Below are positions 5,104 through 5,543 of a stretch of DNA of 5,543 nt, one piece after another. The stretch lies in assembly GCA_026706505.1 (NCBI GenBank), contig JAPOYQ010000411.1:1-5543 (forward strand), read 5' to 3'. This DNA comes from Gemmatimonadota bacterium (GTDB lineage: Bacteria; Latescibacterota; UBA2968; UBA8231). Position numbers and translations under genes: made by a program. Position 1 is the first letter of the stretch. Each line of letters starts with the position of its first letter. The notes beneath the pieces were generated by a model, which saw nothing but the letters and a program-made list of their open reading frames with translations, had not been told where the DNA came from and ran no database searches.

Positions 5104-5543
5104 ACGAAGTTCCCACTGTTAAATCGCTGATTTCTCCAGATTTCCTAGCAGATCTTCTATATGAAGAATACGGTTTCGATCCACCGATAGATTGCCGATT
5201 AGTAAAAACAGGCGATAATGACACGTACAAGATAACCTCAAATGGAGAATACTTTTCGCTTCGTATTTCCCGTCCCGATAGAGCTCATATTAAATCTGAT
5301 GATGAATTATTATTTGAACTAGAATGGCTTCAATTCTTATGGAAGAAAAGGATACCTGTAATAATCCCCCTTGCACGTTCTAATGGAGATCTATTCAGCA
5401 TCATTTCTGCCCCAGAAGGAGCTCGCTATGCTGTTGTTTTCAGTTGGGCTAAAGGAGAAAATGTCCTAGATGTAGACCAAGCAAGAATATTTGGTAAAAC
5501 GATAGCGAAATTACATACCGTGTCTAATCAGTTTTCTTCCAGA
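5100..5543 (+). CDS. APH-fold phosphotransferase (aminoglycoside/homoserine-kinase-II-like), C-terminus cut by window
   Basis: 148 codons are present with no stop before the window end. Only the N-lobe and the hinge of an APH-type kinase (PF01636-like) are visible. RLVKTGDNDTYKI (33-45) is the nucleotide-facing beta hairpin. YFSLRISRPDRAHIKSDDEL (51-70) carries the strand that normally ends in the ATP-binding residue, here Arg55. ELEWLQFLWKKRIPVIIPL (73-91) is the regulatory helix and following strand. VVFSWAKGENV (112-122) is the hinge leading to the C-lobe. The helix with AKLHTVS (136-142) is the common one preceding the catalytic lobe. The catalytic H-x-D-x-x-x-x-N and the DFD/GD metal loop lie outside the window. 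Family members phosphorylate hydroxyls on aminoglycosides, homoserine, choline or sugars. The gene overlaps the acetyltransferase gene by 4 bases, indicating one transcript. Confidence 0.85.
   Translation, partial: MNEVPTVKSLISPDFLADLLYEEYGFDPPIDCRLVKTGDNDTYKITSNGEYFSLRISRPDRAHIKSDDELLFELEWLQFLWKKRIPVIIPLARSNGDLFSIISAPEGARYAVVFSWAKGENVLDVDQARIFGKTIAKLHTVSNQFSSR

Noticed and set aside
4715..5230. Minus-strand 171-codon frame opposite the acetyltransferase/kinase pair
   Set aside because: Both plus-strand proteins have clear family motifs; this antisense frame has none.
1..5543. tRNA, rRNA, CRISPR array or riboswitch
   Set aside because: No cloverleaf, ribosomal RNA segment, regularly spaced direct repeats or recognisable aptamer was found on reading both strands. 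Small structured RNAs could still be missed by eye.

Overview
This window shows gene-dense bacterial DNA with a strong internal change in base composition. The 60 bases at 1321-1380 (inside the dioxygenase gene) are 77% G+C by direct count, and the 60 at 5281-5340 (inside the kinase-like gene) are 27%. The organism cannot be named from this alone. A PhyH-family dioxygenase, a second PhyH-like remnant, an opine-dehydrogenase-type enzyme and an insertion sequence fit uncultured environmental lineages rich in PhyH paralogues, such as Poribacteria, Latescibacterota or other sponge or marine bacteria. That placement is a weak inference.

Positions 1-1836, minus strand: a probable two-gene metabolic operon. 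A complete Fe(II)/2-oxoglutarate (PhyH) dioxygenase (992-1768) is followed after 27 bases by an NAD(P)-dependent opine/octopine-dehydrogenase-like enzyme (1-964), whose C-terminus runs off the window. Directly upstream of the dioxygenase, and overlapping its start codon by one base, is a 22-codon reading frame (1768-1836). It looks like the N-terminus of a different PhyH protein and is probably a gene remnant now acting as a leader.

Positions 1837-2580, plus strand: a divergently transcribed cupin protein with a perfect ribosome binding site and a helical C-terminal extension. It may belong to the same metabolic locus.

Positions 2587-3255, minus strand: a small GNAT acetyltransferase, convergent with the cupin gene (6 bases between stops), and the 3' half of a DUF2442 gene. 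The DUF2442 homology stops exactly at the edge of an insertion sequence.

Positions 3256-4369: an insertion sequence of about 1.1 kb with 17-base imperfect terminal inverted repeats and an apparently intact DDE transposase carrying the IS4-type Y-R-E-K signature. No target duplication is visible, and the 5' half of DUF2442 is not found on the other side. This suggests deletion or recombination at the element.

Positions 4370-5543, plus strand: an AT-rich segment. It holds a possible 29-codon basic leader reading frame, a RimJ-type GNAT acetyltransferase starting with GTG, and an APH-fold (aminoglycoside/homoserine-kinase-like) phosphotransferase overlapping it by ATGA and cut by the window end. 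The two enzymes are almost certainly translationally coupled. Their substrates are unknown.
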